Assembly: GCF_010548275.1 (NCBI RefSeq)
Contig: NZ_JAAGLT010000013.1
Span: forward strand, 62,001 to 126,000
DNA length: 64,000 nt
Source: Streptomyces sp. SID12488
GTDB taxonomy: Bacteria; Actinomycetota; Actinomycetes; Streptomycetales; Streptomycetaceae
Direction: 5' to 3'
In this document: in pieces, positions 43,501 through 51,781 of the stretch
Layout: every line of letters begins with the position of its first letter
How positions within the stretch are numbered: position 1 is the stretch's first letter
Program-made: the position numbers and the translations under genes
The notes under the pieces: generated by a model
Seen by the model: only the letters and a program-made list of their open reading frames with translations
The model's database searches: none
What the model was told of the DNA's origin: nothing

Positions 43501-44193
43501 TCAGGGGGCCACCCATGCGTACCGGTGTTCGGGGCGGCCCGTGTCGCCGTACTTGAGGGAGAGGCGGAGGCGGCCCGCCTGTTCCAGATGACGGAGGTAG
43601 CGCTGGGCCGTGGATCGGCTCAGGCCCGTCTCGGTGGCCACCTCGTGGGCCGAGAGCGGGTGGCCGGCACGGTGGAGCACGCCGCAGATGAGGTCCGTGG
43701 TCGGTTCCGAGTGGCCGCTCGGCAGTCCGGGGGACGAGGGGGCGGGCGGCGTGCGCAGGGCGCCGAAGATCCGGTCGACCTGCTCCTGCCCGGCCTGGCT
43801 CCGGTCTCCGACGTGGTCGACGGTGCGGCGCAGGGCGGCGTAGGAGTCCAGGCGGGTGCGCAGCGCGGCGAAGGTGAACGGCTTGACCAGGTAGTGCAGC
43901 GCGCCCACGCGCATCGCGGCCTGTACGGTCACCACGTCGCTCGCTCCCGTGATCATGATGACATCGGTGCAATGGCCCTGTTCCCGCATGCGGTGAACGA
44001 GTTCGAGTCCCGTCTGGTCCGGCAGGTAGTGGTCGAGCAGGACCAGGTCGATGGTGCCCTGCTGCACGGCGGCCAGCGCCTGAGCCGCGTTGTGCGCGCG
44101 GGCGGCGACCCTGAATCCGGGAACCCTGCCCACGTACCTCGCGTTGATCTCTGCCACACGGAAGTCGTCGTCCACTACCAGGACGTCAATCAT
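43501..44193 (-). CDS. CitB/DctR-type response regulator, copy 1
   Basis: Regulator of 230 residues. The receiver has VLVVDDDFRVAEI and LVLLDHYLPDQTGLE with the phospho-acceptor Asp. The C-terminal half carries the winged helix seen in CitB/DcuR-like proteins (PLSAHEVATETGLSRSTAQRYLRHLEQAGRLRLSLKYGDTGRPEHRYAWV). ATG 44193 follows GGGAGAGG by 5 bases. It lies 213 bases downstream of the second, similar regulator in the same direction and may have its own promoter. It is about half identical to copy 2, as expected for a duplication. Confidence 0.92.
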   Translation of the reverse strand: MIDVLVVDDDFRVAEINARYVGRVPGFRVAARAHNAAQALAAVQQGTIDLVLLDHYLPDQTGLELVHRMREQGHCTDVIMITGASDVVTVQAAMRVGALHYLVKPFTFAALRTRLDSYAALRRTVDHVGDRSQAGQEQVDRIFGALRTPPAPSSPGLPSGHSEPTTDLICGVLHRAGHPLSAHEVATETGLSRSTAQRYLRHLEQAGRLRLSLKYGDTGRPEHRYAWVAP

Positions 44194-44406
44194 CGGGCCT
44201 CTCCCTCAGGGCCGACGAGCGGCAAGCCCGTCCGGTGAACCCGTGTTGCGGCTCCGCTGCTTCGGCGCGCGGAACGAGCAGAACAGATTTTCGCAAGCAG
44301 AAGAACGGCTTGCGCCCCGAAGTCCGATGTTGTGGCATGCGCCATGTCTCCCGCCATCGAACAGCGGGGCGCGAGCAAGATCTTCACAACTCCGTCGTGC
44401 CCGCTC

Positions 44407-45087
44407 TCAGGGGCGGGTCGCCCACACGTAACGGTGCTCCGGGCGGCCCGCGTCGCCGTATTTCAGGGTCAGCCTGGCCCGTCCCGTGCGCTCCAGCAGC
44501 TTCAGATAGCGCTGGGCGGTCTGGCGGCTCACCCCTGTCCGTTCGGCGATCTCCTGCGCCGACAGGGGGCCTTCGGCGTTCACCAGGGCTCGGCGCACGA
44601 GTTCCGCGGTGGTGGGGGAGTGCCCCTTGGGCAGTTCGGGCTCGGGTCCGGAGGACAGGGCGCCGAAGATCCGGTCCACCTCGGCCTGTTCGGCCTCGCC
44701 GCCGCCGTCGAGGGTGCGGCGCAGCTCCGCGTAGGCCTCCAGCTTGGCGCGCAGCCCCGCGAAGGCGAACGGCTTGACCAGATACTGCAGTGCTCCCTGC
44801 CGCATCGCCGCCTGTACGGTCGACACGTCCCGGGCCGCTGTCACCATGATCACGTCGGTCTCGTGGCCGCGTCGGCGCATCTCCTGGACGACCGACAGGC
44901 CCGTGCCGTCGGGCAGGTAGTGGTCCATGAGGACGAGGTCGAGGTGCGGCAGAGCCTCCAGTTGCCGCAGTGCCTCGGCCGCGCTGTGGGCCACTCCCGC
45001 GACATGGAAGCCGAGCACCTTCTCCACGTAGGCGGCGTTGACGCGCGCCACCCGGATGTCGTCGTCCACGACCAGGACCTCGATCAT
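44407..45087 (-). CDS. CitB/DctR-type response regulator, copy 2
   Basis: Regulator of 226 residues that pairs with the kinase upstream. The receiver has VLVVDDDIRVARV and LVLMDHYLPDGTGLS. The DNA-binding domain contains PLSAQEIAERTGVSRQTAQRYLKLLERTGRARLTLKYGDAGRPEHRYVW. ATG 45087 follows AGGAGG; the kinase stop overlaps it in ATGA, so the two are cotranslated. Relatives respond to citrate or C4-dicarboxylates. Confidence 0.94.
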   Translation of the reverse strand: MIEVLVVDDDIRVARVNAAYVEKVLGFHVAGVAHSAAEALRQLEALPHLDLVLMDHYLPDGTGLSVVQEMRRRGHETDVIMVTAARDVSTVQAAMRQGALQYLVKPFAFAGLRAKLEAYAELRRTLDGGGEAEQAEVDRIFGALSSGPEPELPKGHSPTTAELVRRALVNAEGPLSAQEIAERTGVSRQTAQRYLKLLERTGRARLTLKYGDAGRPEHRYVWATRP

Positions 45088-46835
45088 CTCGATTCCTCCT
45101 GTGCGGGGGGCGCGCCGGTGGCCGTGCTGGTCGCCTGGGCCGGGGACGGTTCCGTGTCCGGGACTCGCGCGTGTTCCACCTCCGGGACGAGGGTGTGCCG
45201 GGGTTCCGCTGCCGGGTCCGGTTCCGCGAGTGCCTCCGGCAGTACGACCGTGAACTCCGCGCCCCCGCCCTCGGCATCGTCCACGCGCGCGCTGCCACCC
45301 TGCCGCTCCGCGAGTCGGCGTACCAGGGGGAGACCGATTCCGCGCTTGCCGTGTGCCGGGGGCTTCTTCGTGGACCACCCTTCCGTGAAGACCAACTCGC
45401 GCTGTTCCACCGGGATTCCGGGTCCCGTGTCGCGCACCCTGAGAACCGCGGTTCGACCCTCCGCGCGCAGTTCGACCTCCACGCGCGCGTGCGCGGTGCC
45501 GGCTACGGCGTCCAGCGCGTTGTCGACCAGGTTGCCGACGACGGTGACCAGCCCTCTTGGATCGATCAGCCGGTCCGGGAGCAGGGTGCGGTCCGAGACC
45601 CACAGGGCGACACCGCGTTCCGCCGCCACGGTGGCCTTGCCGACCAGCAGTGCGGCGAGCAGCGGATCGCGGATCTTCTCGGCGATCTGCTCCGCGGTGG
45701 CCCGATGGTCGCCCACCACTTCGCCGATGAACTCCGCGGCGTCCTCGTACATCTCCAGTTCGAGCAGTCCCAGAAGCGTGTGCATGCGGTTGGCGTGTTC
45801 GTGGTCCTGGGCGCGCAGGGCGTCGAGCAGACCGTGCGTGGAGTCGAGTTCGCGGCCGAGCTGCTCCAGCTCGGTGCGGTCGCGCAGGGTGGCGACGGCG
45901 CCGCCGTCGTCCGTGGGCATGCGGTTGGCGACCAGTACACGCTGGCCCCGCACGGTGAGCAGGTCGGTTCCGGTCACGCGTCCGGCCAGCACATCGGTGG
46001 TACGTCCGGCACCGAGCGCCTCGTCCAGGGAGCGGCCGACAGCCTCCTCGCCGATGCCCAGCAGGCGCTGTGCCTCGTCGTTGAGGAGCCGGACGCGGCC
46101 CGCACGGTCCAGGGCGACGACGCCCTCGCGGATGCCGTGCAGCACGGCCTCGCGCTCCGCGAGCAACGCCGCGATGTCCGAGAAGGCCAGGTCCCGGGTC
46201 TGTCGCTGCACCCGTCGGGAGATCAGCCAGGCGGCCAGAGCGCCGACGGCCATGGCGCCGCCTGCGTACGCGAGCAGCCCCGGAATCGCGTGGAACAGCA
46301 GGGCGCGCACACTGTCGTACTCGATGCCGACCGAGACCGCCCCGACGACCCTGCCGCCGGTGTCGCGCAGTGGCACCTTGCCGCGGGCCGAGCGGCCCAG
46401 GGTGCCGCTGTCGATCTCCATGACCTCCTTGCCCGCCAGCGCCTGGCGGGGGTCGGTGGAGACGACCCGGCCGATCTCCTTCGGGTCCGTGTGCGACCAG
46501 CGCACGCCTCTCATGTCCATCACCACGACGTACTCGGCCCCGCTGGCCTTCCGGATCTGCTCCGCCTCGGTCTGCACCGGGCCGTCGACCGACGGCCTGC
46601 TTCCCTGCAGGTCCTCGGCGATCTGCGGTTGGGCCGCGGTGGTCTGCGCGATCGCCAGCGCCCGGCGCATCGCCTGGTCGTCCAGCTGATCGCTGAGCGG
46701 GGCGAGGAACAGCCCGGTCGCGAGCACCGCGACTCCCGCGGCGATCGCCACCTGCATCAGCAGCACCTGCGAGAACATCCGCCGCGGCAGACCGAGGCGC
46801 AGGCGGCGTCCAGGGGGAGTGGGGCTCATACCCAT
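45084..46835 (-). CDS. CitA/DcuS-type sensor histidine kinase
   Basis: Membrane kinase of 583 residues. Helix 1 (VLLMQVAIAAGVAVLATGLF) and helix 2 (GLLAYAGGAMAVGALAAWLIS) flank an extracytoplasmic PDC-type domain (residues 45-190) that in this family binds citrate or C4-dicarboxylates. A PAS domain follows (LHGIREGVVALDRAGRVRLLND). The kinase core has the acceptor His in DHEHANRMHTLLGLLELEMY and ATPase boxes NLVDNALDAVAG, VRDTGPGIP and GKRGIGLPLVRRLAERQGG. The C-terminal 50 residues are a disordered tail. Two starts are possible (46835 or 46829). It is operonic with regulator copy 2. Confidence 0.93.
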   Translation of the reverse strand: MGMSPTPPGRRLRLGLPRRMFSQVLLMQVAIAAGVAVLATGLFLAPLSDQLDDQAMRRALAIAQTTAAQPQIAEDLQGSRPSVDGPVQTEAEQIRKASGAEYVVVMDMRGVRWSHTDPKEIGRVVSTDPRQALAGKEVMEIDSGTLGRSARGKVPLRDTGGRVVGAVSVGIEYDSVRALLFHAIPGLLAYAGGAMAVGALAAWLISRRVQRQTRDLAFSDIAALLAEREAVLHGIREGVVALDRAGRVRLLNDEAQRLLGIGEEAVGRSLDEALGAGRTTDVLAGRVTGTDLLTVRGQRVLVANRMPTDDGGAVATLRDRTELEQLGRELDSTHGLLDALRAQDHEHANRMHTLLGLLELEMYEDAAEFIGEVVGDHRATAEQIAEKIRDPLLAALLVGKATVAAERGVALWVSDRTLLPDRLIDPRGLVTVVGNLVDNALDAVAGTAHARVEVELRAEGRTAVLRVRDTGPGIPVEQRELVFTEGWSTKKPPAHGKRGIGLPLVRRLAERQGGSARVDDAEGGGAEFTVVLPEALAEPDPAAEPRHTLVPEVEHARVPDTEPSPAQATSTATGAPPAQEESR

Positions 46836-46976
46836 GACGGTACGGGGATGAGGTGCCTGTGCCGTAGTGGGGTGCTACGTGGATCTCTTGATCAATGTGT
46901 GTACGGGCGTGCTTGAGCGTGTACGGGTGTTTGACGGGTGGACCACGGGCTGTACGGACGGGATGACGTCGCGCGG

Positions 46977-47915
46977 TCACCGCGTCCGAGCCGTGGACAC
47001 CAGTTCGCGTACCGACACCACATCCATCCGCGCGGGCGAACCCAACGCCGATCCGCAGCTTTCCGGGCGAGGTGGCAGCGAGGGGCCCTGGGTCACCACG
47101 ACGTTCCACCGGCGCCCGTCCGTGTGAGCGACGGTCACCTCCCAGTGCGGTGCCGAGCCGTCCGTCCGCACGACGCTCAGGGCGTCCGCCGCGTACTCGC
47201 GCGCCGCCGAGCGGACGGCCAGTTCCGCGGCCTGTCCGGGCCGCTCCCAGGCGGAGCCGCCGCGACAGCCCTCCACGACGACACGCCCTTCGCGCACGCC
47301 CTGGAGGACCTCCTTGACGTGCGGGGCCTGGGCGCGGCCGTACGCGTATCCGTACGGCAGGACGAGCAGCGTCGGTGAGAAACGGTGGCCGCCGAGGTGT
47401 GTGACCTCCCAGGCGCCCTCGACCCCGGAGGAGGCGAGTTCGGCGGCGAGCGGGCGGCCGAGCAGTGCGCAGCAGCGGTCGCGCTTGCCGTTGGTACAGA
47501 CGAGCGCGAGGGGGTCCCCGGTGTGGGGCCGCCCCTGGAGTGCGGCGTCGAAGGTTTCGGGGGCGCCCTTGCCGAGCGCGGAGAAGTCGAGGTCGAGCAG
47601 TTGCTCGGGGGCGCGGGTCGTGGCGCTGTGCAGCCACACGTTCCCTGGCGTGGTGTGGGCCGCGTACACCTGTCGTACGGCGGGTGGCCCGAAGTCGGCG
47701 TGGCGGCCGGGGCGGCGGATCAGCGCGATCCGGACACCGGTCCCCTCCGCGGCCTTCTCCAGGGCGCGGCCGAGTGCGGGGTCCAGGTGGCTCATGGTGA
47801 GCGCCTGGGCACCCCATGGGCCCGACTGCTCCAGCAGCAGCCACGTCCTCGCGGTCGCCGCGGTTCCCGCGATGGGCTCGTCGAGGTCCCGGGAGACGGT
47901 TGCGCACCTACTCAC
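46977..47915 (-). CDS. Sucrase/ferredoxin-like family protein, iron-box controlled
   Basis: Thioredoxin-fold [2Fe-2S] protein of the sucraseferredoxin family, 312 residues. Signatures are CATVSRDLDEPIAGTAATARTWLLLEQ at the N-terminus, LVCTNGKRDRCCALLGRPLA with the cysteine cluster, and THLGGHRFSPTLLVLPYGYAYGR. GTG 47915 is chosen from family homology; it is directly abutted by a DmdR1/IdeR-type iron box, with no ribosome site, which suggests a leaderless, iron-repressed message. The biochemical role is not settled; association with iron-sulfur or siderophore metabolism fits. Confidence 0.88.
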   Translation of the reverse strand: MSRCATVSRDLDEPIAGTAATARTWLLLEQSGPWGAQALTMSHLDPALGRALEKAAEGTGVRIALIRRPGRHADFGPPAVRQVYAAHTTPGNVWLHSATTRAPEQLLDLDFSALGKGAPETFDAALQGRPHTGDPLALVCTNGKRDRCCALLGRPLAAELASSGVEGAWEVTHLGGHRFSPTLLVLPYGYAYGRAQAPHVKEVLQGVREGRVVVEGCRGGSAWERPGQAAELAVRSAAREYAADALSVVRTDGSAPHWEVTVAHTDGRRWNVVVTQGPSLPPRPESCGSALGSPARMDVVSVRELVSTARTR

Positions 47916-47934
47916 AGAGGTGAGCCTAACCTGA
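47916..47934 (-). promoter_or_regulatory. Iron box (DmdR1/IdeR operator)
   Basis: Minus strand TCAGGTTAGGCTCACCTCT matches the Streptomyces iron box TTAGGTTAGGCTCACCTAA at 16 of 19 positions. It ends at the base before the GTG start of the sucrase/ferredoxin-like gene, so bound repressor would cover transcription and translation starts. Confidence 0.8.
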
Positions 47935-47989
47935 CTCGCCGCATGGCGACCTCCAGCCGCGCGGAACGGGTGGTTCCGGCACTGCCGGG

Positions 47990-49246
47990 CTACTCCGGGA
48001 GCGGTTGCGGAGGGCGCTCGCCCACGTAGGTTCCGGACGGGCGCATCCGCAGCGGATGCTCGCCGTACTCCTCCAGGGCGTGTGCGATCCAGCCGGCCGT
48101 ACGGGCGACGGCGAAGATCGTCTCGGCTGCCGACGCTCCCATGCCGCAGGCGACGGTGAACACGGCCAGGGCAAGGTCCACATTGGCGTGCAGGGGAGCG
48201 TGACGGGCGGTGGTCGTCACGACGTCCCGGGCAGCGGCGAGGGCGGGCGCGGCGTGCGGCAGCTCGTCGAGGAGGGCGAAGAGGGCACGCGCGCGTGGAT
48301 CCTCGCCGGGGTAGAGCCGGTGGCCGAGCCCGGGGACGCGGCGGCCCGCGCGCAGCTCGTCCGCCACCACGGGAGCCGCGTCGCCCTCGTCGAGCACGTC
48401 GAGCAGCATCCGGTGGGCCAGGCCGCCGGCTGCGCCGTGGAGGGGGCCTTCGAGGACGCCGAGCCCCGCCGAGACGGCCGCGTAGGGGTGCGCGCGGGCG
48501 GACGCGGCGACGCGTACGGCCAGGGTCGAGGCGGCCAGGTCGTGGTCGACGAGGAGGCCGAGTGCCGTGTCCAGGGCGTGCAGTGACGCCTCGTCGGCGA
48601 TCCGGATGGTGAGCCGGGCCCAGAGACGTCGGGCCAGCGGGCCGTCGTCGCGGTGGCCGGGTGCGCGTGGCGGCAGGGCGGCGACGAGGGTGGGGATGAG
48701 GGTGCGGGCGGTGCCCAGCACGGTGCCCTCGGAGAGGTCGAAGCGGAGCGGATCGACCGCTGCCGCGGCGATGGCGGCGACCCGGAGCCGGTCGACCGGG
48801 TCGCTGTGCTCCGGCAGCGCGTTGACGGAGCGGCGGGCGGCGGCGACGGAGGCCTTGGGTGCGGTGAAGGTGGCCCCGGGGCGCAGGGTGCCTGTCCACA
48901 GCCATTCGGCGACTTCTTCGTAGGAGTGGCGTACGGCCAGCTCGGTGGCGTCGACGCCCCGGAAGTAGTACCGGTCCTTGTCGATGAGGGTGAGCCGGGT
49001 CCGTACGGACAGCTCGCCGCCGGAGGCCGAACTCACGCCGCTCTCCCGCTTGTTGCGGCGGGCGAGCGCCTCCACCTCCGTGGCGTCGAAGGTGCTGCCT
49101 CGGCCCCCGGGGTCGCGTCGGCTGCTGAGCTGACCGCGACTCACGTACGCGTACACGGTCTCGGGCTTCACGCCGAGCAGTTCGGCGGTCTCCCTGGTGC
49201 TCAGCCGGCGGCTGGTGTGGTCGGGGGCGGTTTCCTGATCGCGCAT
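47990..49246 (-). CDS. Citrate synthase with N-terminal MerR/excisionase-type helix-turn-helix domain
   Basis: Fusion of 418 residues. Residues 14-63 (RRLSTRETAELLGVKPETVYAYVSRGQL to STFDATEVEALARR) form a MerR/HTH_17-like DNA-binding domain with the second-helix and wing pattern. Residues 85-410 are a citrate synthase fold in which the catalytic residues are kept: His in GPLHGAAGG, His in GLGHRLYPG and Asp in HANVDLALAVF. The start at ATG 49246 is chosen because it begins just before the HTH; an in-frame longer form would run into the palindrome. It is divergent from a second citrate synthase. It may be a bifunctional enzyme-regulator or an acyl-CoA-sensing transcription factor. Confidence 0.88.
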   Translation of the reverse strand: MRDQETAPDHTSRRLSTRETAELLGVKPETVYAYVSRGQLSSRRDPGGRGSTFDATEVEALARRNKRESGVSSASGGELSVRTRLTLIDKDRYYFRGVDATELAVRHSYEEVAEWLWTGTLRPGATFTAPKASVAAARRSVNALPEHSDPVDRLRVAAIAAAAVDPLRFDLSEGTVLGTARTLIPTLVAALPPRAPGHRDDGPLARRLWARLTIRIADEASLHALDTALGLLVDHDLAASTLAVRVAASARAHPYAAVSAGLGVLEGPLHGAAGGLAHRMLLDVLDEGDAAPVVADELRAGRRVPGLGHRLYPGEDPRARALFALLDELPHAAPALAAARDVVTTTARHAPLHANVDLALAVFTVACGMGASAAETIFAVARTAGWIAHALEEYGEHPLRMRPSGTYVGERPPQPLPE

Positions 49247-49272
49247 GGAGATCACCGTATCCGTATGGACTG

Positions 49273-49293
49273 AATATTGATTCAATCAATATT
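49273..49293. promoter_or_regulatory. Perfect 21-base AT-rich palindrome between two citrate synthase genes
   Basis: Arms AATATTGATT and AATCAATATT flank one C. It lies 26 bases from the HTH-citrate synthase start and 51 bases from the citrate synthase start, as expected for an operator controlling both. A second TCAATCA follows at about 49307. Confidence 0.75.
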
Positions 49294-49344
49294 GACATCG
49301 TTTCAGTCAATCATGGACAGTCGAATCAAGTTCAGGGAGGAAAT

Positions 49345-50520
49345 ATGCCGAACAACCGGGCCGCAACAGCCGCAACCACCCTTCTCGACGTTCCGCGAGG
49401 GCTCGCGGGCGTCGTCGTCACCGACACCCGAATTGGTGACGTCAGAGGACGCGAGGGGTTTTACCACTACCGCCAGTACTCCGCCGTCGAACTCGCGCAG
49501 ACCCGCGGCTTCGAGGATGTCTGGCACCTCCTGGTCCACGGTGAGCTGCCGGACGCGCACCGTCTCGCCGCTTTCACCGCGCAGACCGCGGCGCTGCGAC
49601 GGTTGCCGGACGAGGTGCGCTCGGCACTGCCGGCGATCGCGGCGGCGAGCGGACGGTCCGGACCGCTGGCCGGCATGCGCACGGCACTGTCGCTGCTCGG
49701 TGCCGCGAAGGGCTTCCGTCCCGTGTACGACATCGACGCGGAGGAACGGCGCGCGGACGCCCTGGTCGCCTCGGCGGCCGTGCCGACCGTACTGACGGCG
49801 CTGCATCGGCTGGGCCGGGGCCTCGACCCGGTGGAGCCGCGGGACGACCTCTCGTATGCGGCCAACTACCTGTACATGTTGACGGGGTCGGAGCCGGATC
49901 CGCTGCACGCCAGGGCGATTGAGCAATACTTGATCTCAACCATTGATCATGGATTCAATGCATCAACCTTCACGGCGCGGGTCATCGCGTCCACCGGGGC
50001 GGATGTGGCGGCCTGTCTCGTGGGAGCGGTCGGAGCCCTGTCAGGCCCGTTGCACGGCGGCGCCCCGAGCCGCGCGCTGGACACCCTGGACGCGATCGGC
50101 ACGCCGGACCGCATCGACACCTGGATCCGCGAACGCGTTCTCGCCGGCGACCGCATCATGGGCTTCGGACACCCGGTCTACCGCACCGAGGACCCACGCT
50201 CGCGCATGCTCCGGAGTATCGCCGAGCAGTTCGGCGGCCCGCTGGTCGATCTGGCGGTCGAGGTCGAACGACGGGTGGAAGCGATCCTGGCCGAACTGAA
50301 GCCGGGCCGCGAACTGCACACGAACGTCGAGTTCTACGCGGGCGTGGTCATGGAACTGTGCGGCCTGCCGCGCGAGATGTTCACGCCGACCTTCGCGGCG
50401 GCCCGTGTGGTGGGCTGGAGCGCCAACATCCTGGAACAGGCGGAGGACTCGAAGATCATTCGGCCGGCGGCGCGCTATGTGGGGCCCGTACCGCCGGTCG
50501 CGGTGCCGTTGCCGGTCTGA
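49345..50520 (+). CDS. Citrate synthase (2-methylcitrate/CitA-like subfamily)
   Basis: Condenses oxaloacetate with acetyl-CoA or propionyl-CoA; 391 residues. Conserved motifs are GREGFYHYRQYSAVELA, LISTIDHGFNAST, GPLHGGAPSRAL and GFGHPVYRTEDPRS with the catalytic His residues. The position of the catalytic Asp reads NVEFYAG, that is Glu, as in some actinobacterial CitA-type enzymes. GGGAGGA precedes ATG 49345. It is divergent from the HTH-citrate synthase and behind the palindrome. An AT-rich, rare-codon stretch lies at 49917-49970. Confidence 0.92.
   Translation: MPNNRAATAATTLLDVPRGLAGVVVTDTRIGDVRGREGFYHYRQYSAVELAQTRGFEDVWHLLVHGELPDAHRLAAFTAQTAALRRLPDEVRSALPAIAAASGRSGPLAGMRTALSLLGAAKGFRPVYDIDAEERRADALVASAAVPTVLTALHRLGRGLDPVEPRDDLSYAANYLYMLTGSEPDPLHARAIEQYLISTIDHGFNASTFTARVIASTGADVAACLVGAVGALSGPLHGGAPSRALDTLDAIGTPDRIDTWIRERVLAGDRIMGFGHPVYRTEDPRSRMLRSIAEQFGGPLVDLAVEVERRVEAILAELKPGRELHTNVEFYAGVVMELCGLPREMFTPTFAAARVVGWSANILEQAEDSKIIRPAARYVGPVPPVAVPLPV
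49917..49970. promoter_or_regulatory. AT-rich intragenic element with TTGAT/GATTCAAT motifs
   Basis: Within the citrate synthase gene a 50-base block is near 40 % GC and uses codons rare in Streptomyces (TTG, TCA, ATT, CAT, AAT, GCA). It contains GATTCAAT (49952-49959), the centre of the upstream palindrome, flanked by TTGAT (49943) and ATCAA (49962). It may be a second operator. Confidence 0.5.
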
Positions 50521-50652
50521 CAGGGACCGGCCGCTGACGACCGTTCACCCGGCGACGATTCTCCGGCTCGTATCCTGGGGCGGCATTCGTTCCTCGTACG
50601 CGCGCGGGGCCGTGAGTCCCCTTGTGCGCGTCGGCGTGAGAGAGGTCGCAGA

Positions 50653-51780
50653 TTGAGTCAGCCGGGTCCGAGCCAGAGCCCTCGACAGATCCCCGTCATC
50701 GTCCTCGCCGGCTTCCTCGGTTCCGGCAAGACCACCCTCCTCAACCATCTCCTCCACCGCAGCGGTGGCAGTCGTATCGGGGCCCTCGTCAATGACTTCG
50801 GGGCCATCGAGATCGACGCCATGGCTGTCGCGGGGGCGCTGGGGGACTCCACGGTGTCGCTCGGCAACGGATGTCTGTGCTGCGCTGTCGATGCGAGTGA
50901 GCTCGATGTCTATCTTGATCGACTCACTCAACCCTCGGCCCGGATCGACGTCGTCGTCATCGAGGCCAGTGGGCTCGCCGAGCCGCAGGAACTCGTTCGG
51001 ATGGTGCTCGCCAGTGAGAATCCCCGGGTCGTGTACGGGGGACTCGTCGAGGTCGTCGACGCCGTCGAGTTCGACGACACGCGGGTGAAGCACCCCGAGG
51101 TCGACCGGCATCTCGCCCTCGCCGATCTCGTCGTCGTCAACAAGGTCGGGCGGGTCGCGGACGGCGGTGAGCGGGTCCTGGAGACCGTCCGCGGACTGGT
51201 CGACCGTGCCGCTGTCGTCCCCGCCGACTACGGGCGCGTAGATCCCGAGTTCCTCTTCGACTGCCGGCCGACCCGGGAGCGCATCGGGCAGCTGTCCTTC
51301 GACGACCTGCACGATCACGGAAGTGACGATCACGGAAAGGACGGTCACAGGGAGGACGAAGACGGTCGTGAGGACGGCGCGGGGGGCCATTCCGCGCACC
51401 TGCACGCCGCCTACGACAGCCTCTCCTTCAGCTCCTCGACCCCCCTCCATCCGCGTCGGCTGATGGACTTCCTCGACAGCCGGCCCGCAGGGCTCTACCG
51501 CATCAAGGGGTATGTCGACTTCGGACCGCACGACCCGGGCAACCGGTACGCCGTGCATGCCGTCGGGCGGTTCCTGCGGTTCTATCCCGAGCCTTGGGCC
51601 GACGGCGAGGAGCGGCTCAGCCGGCTCGTCCTCATCGGGTCCGGCGTCCAGCTGCCTGTCCTCGGCAAGGACCTGGAGGCATGTATGGACGACGCCCCAC
51701 ACGCCGACGAGCACAGCATGTGGGGCGTCCTGAGGTACGTACAGGAGCAGAGCCCAGAGGGCTCCGGAGAGGTCGGCTGA
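50653..51780 (+). CDS. COG0523 (CobW/YjiA) GTPase metallochaperone
   Basis: G3E-family GTPase of 375 residues. Walker A is GFLGSGKTT (about 19-27); the metal-binding CxCC motif is GNGCLCC; Walker B is VVIEASG; the guanine motif reads NKVG rather than NKxD. A His/Asp-rich insert (DDLHDHGSDDHGKDGHRED to HSAHLH, about 217-255) probably binds metal. The CobW C-terminal domain follows (RIKGYVDFG, AVHAVGRFLRFY). Start TTG 50653 follows GAGAGG. Likely zinc or cobalt delivery; no Zur box was seen upstream. It converges with parC; one base separates the two stop codons. Confidence 0.9.
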   Translation: MSQPGPSQSPRQIPVIVLAGFLGSGKTTLLNHLLHRSGGSRIGALVNDFGAIEIDAMAVAGALGDSTVSLGNGCLCCAVDASELDVYLDRLTQPSARIDVVVIEASGLAEPQELVRMVLASENPRVVYGGLVEVVDAVEFDDTRVKHPEVDRHLALADLVVVNKVGRVADGGERVLETVRGLVDRAAVVPADYGRVDPEFLFDCRPTRERIGQLSFDDLHDHGSDDHGKDGHREDEDGREDGAGGHSAHLHAAYDSLSFSSSTPLHPRRLMDFLDSRPAGLYRIKGYVDFGPHDPGNRYAVHAVGRFLRFYPEPWADGEERLSRLVLIGSGVQLPVLGKDLEACMDDAPHADEHSMWGVLRYVQEQSPEGSGEVG

Positions 51781-51781
51781 C

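Noticed and set aside
46836..46976. Direct repeats of GTGTACGGG between the kinase and the sucrase-like gene
   Set aside because: Short and imperfect; not distinguishable from GC-rich background.
44407..47907. 1166-residue minus-strand frame
   Set aside because: Only its last 226 residues are real (response regulator copy 2); the rest is a shadow of the kinase and the sucrase-like gene.
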